Of a stretch of 20,411 bases of DNA, positions 19,006 through 20,411 are shown in pieces. Made by a program: the position numbers and the translations under genes. The notes under the pieces were generated by a model. That model saw only the letters and a program-made list of their open reading frames with translations, ran no database searches and was not told where the DNA came from. Numbering within the stretch: position 1 is the first letter of the stretch; each line of letters opens with the position of its first letter. Source of the DNA: Conidiobolus incongruus B7586 (lineage: Eukaryota > Entomophthoromycota > Entomophthoromycetes > Entomophthorales > Conidiobolaceae); the NCBI GenBank assembly GCA_000697335.1, contig JNEM01016619.1, positions 1 through 20,411 on the forward strand, written 5' to 3'.

Positions 19006-19862
19006 CTACCCAGTGATTTCTCTATTAGTAATGGACAAAGTTTCCTGAATAGTTTGACCAGTTTCATTGATTCTCAAATATAATTATTTTGAAAATTCAC
19101 TGGACATTCCAATTCAAAACCTTTCCTGTCTCGACTCACATTAACTATATTGCTTCTATGTGCTCCCTTAAGTACTCGTAAGTCTGCATCGATAACTTCT
19201 CTATCTATAGAATTTAAACATATTCCCCAATTTTACACCCACCTGAATTAAATTTTTTAGTTTAAGTCGACGAAAACTTTTTACAATTTTATCAATAGTA
19301 GGATGGTTATCATCAAATACCTCATGAACATCCTCGTTATTACCATCTTTTCGTTCTCTGAATTCATGAAAAACAACAAATAATCGACAATTGAAAGATC
19401 TGGGGATTTTTATTATCAAAATACTGGGAGATGACATCAGTTGTATTCAATTAGTATACTTCGGATTTCTCCACATTCTCTGAGAGCTTCATTGAGTGAA
19501 GTTCTACTTATTTCAAATTTGTATAATTGATAAGATTTTTACCAATATTTTTACAATATTGATGACTGATACATCTTCCATTGTTCAGGTTCACACTTTC
19601 TATAGAATAGTTATTTTAATACATATATATAAGATGGAATTTGATCCTTAGACTTTATTTAAATTAAATAATCCTCAAATTTTGATTTCAAAGCCATGTT
19701 TGATTTTATTATTGTGGATGGCTATAGTATAGGTGGAACAAAAATGATTCACTGATTAGAGGAAACAAGGATCCCCAAATAAAACTTTTATAATCATCAC
19801 TATCCTCACGACATATTTAATTATTTTTCAAATCTTCAATATATTTAAAATAATTCATAAAA
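19006..19862 (-). pseudogene. Decayed duplicate of the hydrolase gene
   Basis: Reads parallel to the intact gene at 15372-16280 from near the N-terminus (NYFKYIEDL against DYFKNLEEL) to the last residues (SITNREITG-TAG against PNTDQDITG-TAG). In between are GRCISHQYCKNIG (against VRCIRPQCCENIG), VVFHEFRERK (against VVSFHGFSERK) and KGFELE then MSSEF (against KGLQLE, MSSDF). There are several stops and frame changes, for example between the FELE and MSSEF parts. The first His motif region (AIHGNAIEE) is not recognisable and the Gly after the SFHG His is Glu here. The signal peptide is not conserved. Divergence is broad, not only C-to-T, so this is an older duplicate. Mariner C inserted about 60 bp upstream. 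Confidence 0.88.
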
Positions 19863-19925
19863 TATTCATTAAAGATTTATATTAATAAATATTTCAGAGT
19901 GTTAATTTTAATCTGTAAATAAATA

Positions 19926-20411
19926 TTACTTTGTAATTTAAATAATGGGAATTTTTTGCGATTGAAAAAAAATAAACATTTTAATATATACAAAGTAAAA
20001 ATAAATATATAATATAAAATTAATAATTTCCTTTATTTCTAATAACTTTTTGCCATACTTTTGGCAAAGATCTAACACCTAAAAAACAGTTCTTTTTATT
20101 AAGGACTGAAATTTGATGTTTCACAAACCAATTAAATTTTCCTGCAGAAATTTTCTTTCCTGCAAGCTGGTTTTTTAATTGCCCAAAACAATTATAATCA
20201 CATGGGTTATAATCTGGGGAATATACTGGATGTGGTAGTTCTTTCCAGTTATTTTTAATTAGAAAGTTTTTTACAACTTTAGATTTATGTATTTTGCAAT
20301 TATCATGCAAAATAATAGGTCTTCTCAAATTATATTGAGAATACCAATTAGAAATAGTTTTATTTAAAAAAGAAATATAAAGTTTACTATTAATGGATTT
20401 TCCTTTAGGAA
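19926..20411 (-). mobile_element. Mariner transposon copy C, little mutated, cut by window edge
   Basis: The right end of the element lies at 19926 next to TA (19924-19925), with the same terminal sequence as copy B (TTACTTTGTAATTTAAATAA). About 490 bp are visible; the rest lies beyond the window. It aligns to B without gaps, and its transposase frame is open where B has stops. It is probably the youngest mariner copy here. Confidence 0.92.
20020..20409 (-). CDS. Mariner transposase, C-terminal 129 residues
   Basis: A DDD-type cut-and-paste transposase. The frame is open from the window edge to TAA at 20020-20022. PKGKSINSKLY corresponds to the mariner PKGxTxNS motif. LHDN holds the second catalytic Asp, and the third lies in SPDYNPCDY with exactly 34 residues between, the DD34D arrangement of classical mariner. 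FGQLKNQL and the C-terminal basic part follow normally. The first Asp and the DNA-binding N-terminus are outside the window, so activity cannot be judged. An inner TTG at 20326-20328 is not the true start. Confidence 0.9.
   Translation of the reverse strand, partial: PKGKSINSKLYISFLNKTISNWYSQYNLRRPIILHDNCKIHKSKVVKNFLIKNNWKELPHPVYSPDYNPCDYNCFGQLKNQLAGKKISAGKFNWFVKHQISVLNKKNCFLGVRSLPKVWQKVIRNKGNY

Noticed and set aside
1-20411. Reassigned genetic code with TAA/TAG as Gln
   Set aside because: Ral ends exactly after its CAAX box with TAA, CMC4 and RPL43 end at TAA and the hydrolase at TAG, and all of them use only CAA/CAG for Gln.
1-20411. CRISPR array, rRNA genes, LTR or virus-like elements
   Set aside because: No spaced direct repeats, no rRNA-like segment, and no reverse transcriptase, integrase or capsid motifs were seen.

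Overview
This is an extremely AT-rich eukaryotic window. It has compact genes with short introns (54, 54 and 64 nt, starting GTAAGT or GTAATT and ending TAG), long gene-poor stretches, decayed gene relics and DNA transposons. The end of ribosomal protein eL43 reads like fungal homologues, and one transposon copy carries a mutation pattern like fungal RIP (repeat-induced point mutation). I therefore lean to a fungus, probably outside Dikarya, because a Ral-type GTPase is present. Another small opisthokont cannot be excluded from sequence alone.

Left part (1-5740): the 3' end of RPL43, about 1 kb of plain AT-rich DNA, then a transposon pile-up from about 1250 to 5740. A mariner copy (A, from 1251) is split by a complete Tc1-like element (1942-3495, 29-bp terminal inverted repeats, TA target duplication). 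An unidentified degraded stretch follows, then a second end-to-end mariner (B, 4011-5333, TA duplication) and a third mariner tail (D, 5441-5740). A fourth, nearly unmutated copy (C) enters from the right edge of the window on the minus strand (19926-20411). By hand alignment B and C differ almost only by C-to-T and G-to-A changes.

Middle (5743-12276): two weak coding relics, an intact three-exon Ral GTPase gene (7274-7978) followed by two strong inverted repeats, a broken USP-type deubiquitinase (9480-11427) whose catalytic cysteine codon now reads Tyr, a minus-strand relic of a secreted protein, and a tiny intact two-exon gene for mitochondrial CMC4 (12027-12276).

Right part (12277-20411): gene-poor DNA with microsatellites, a minus-strand relic that keeps a 51-nt intron, an intact secreted poly-gamma-glutamate hydrolase-family gene (15372-16280, minus), another secreted-protein relic (17415-17765, minus), a decayed second copy of the hydrolase gene (19006-19862, minus), and mariner copy C.

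The genes form no operon or common pathway. The four convincing intact genes (RPL43, Ral, CMC4, the hydrolase) are unrelated. The theme of the window is decay of duplicated or repeated DNA by C-to-T change: the relics are interrupted mainly by TAA/TAG at positions that would suit CAA/CAG. No single new multi-gene system was found.
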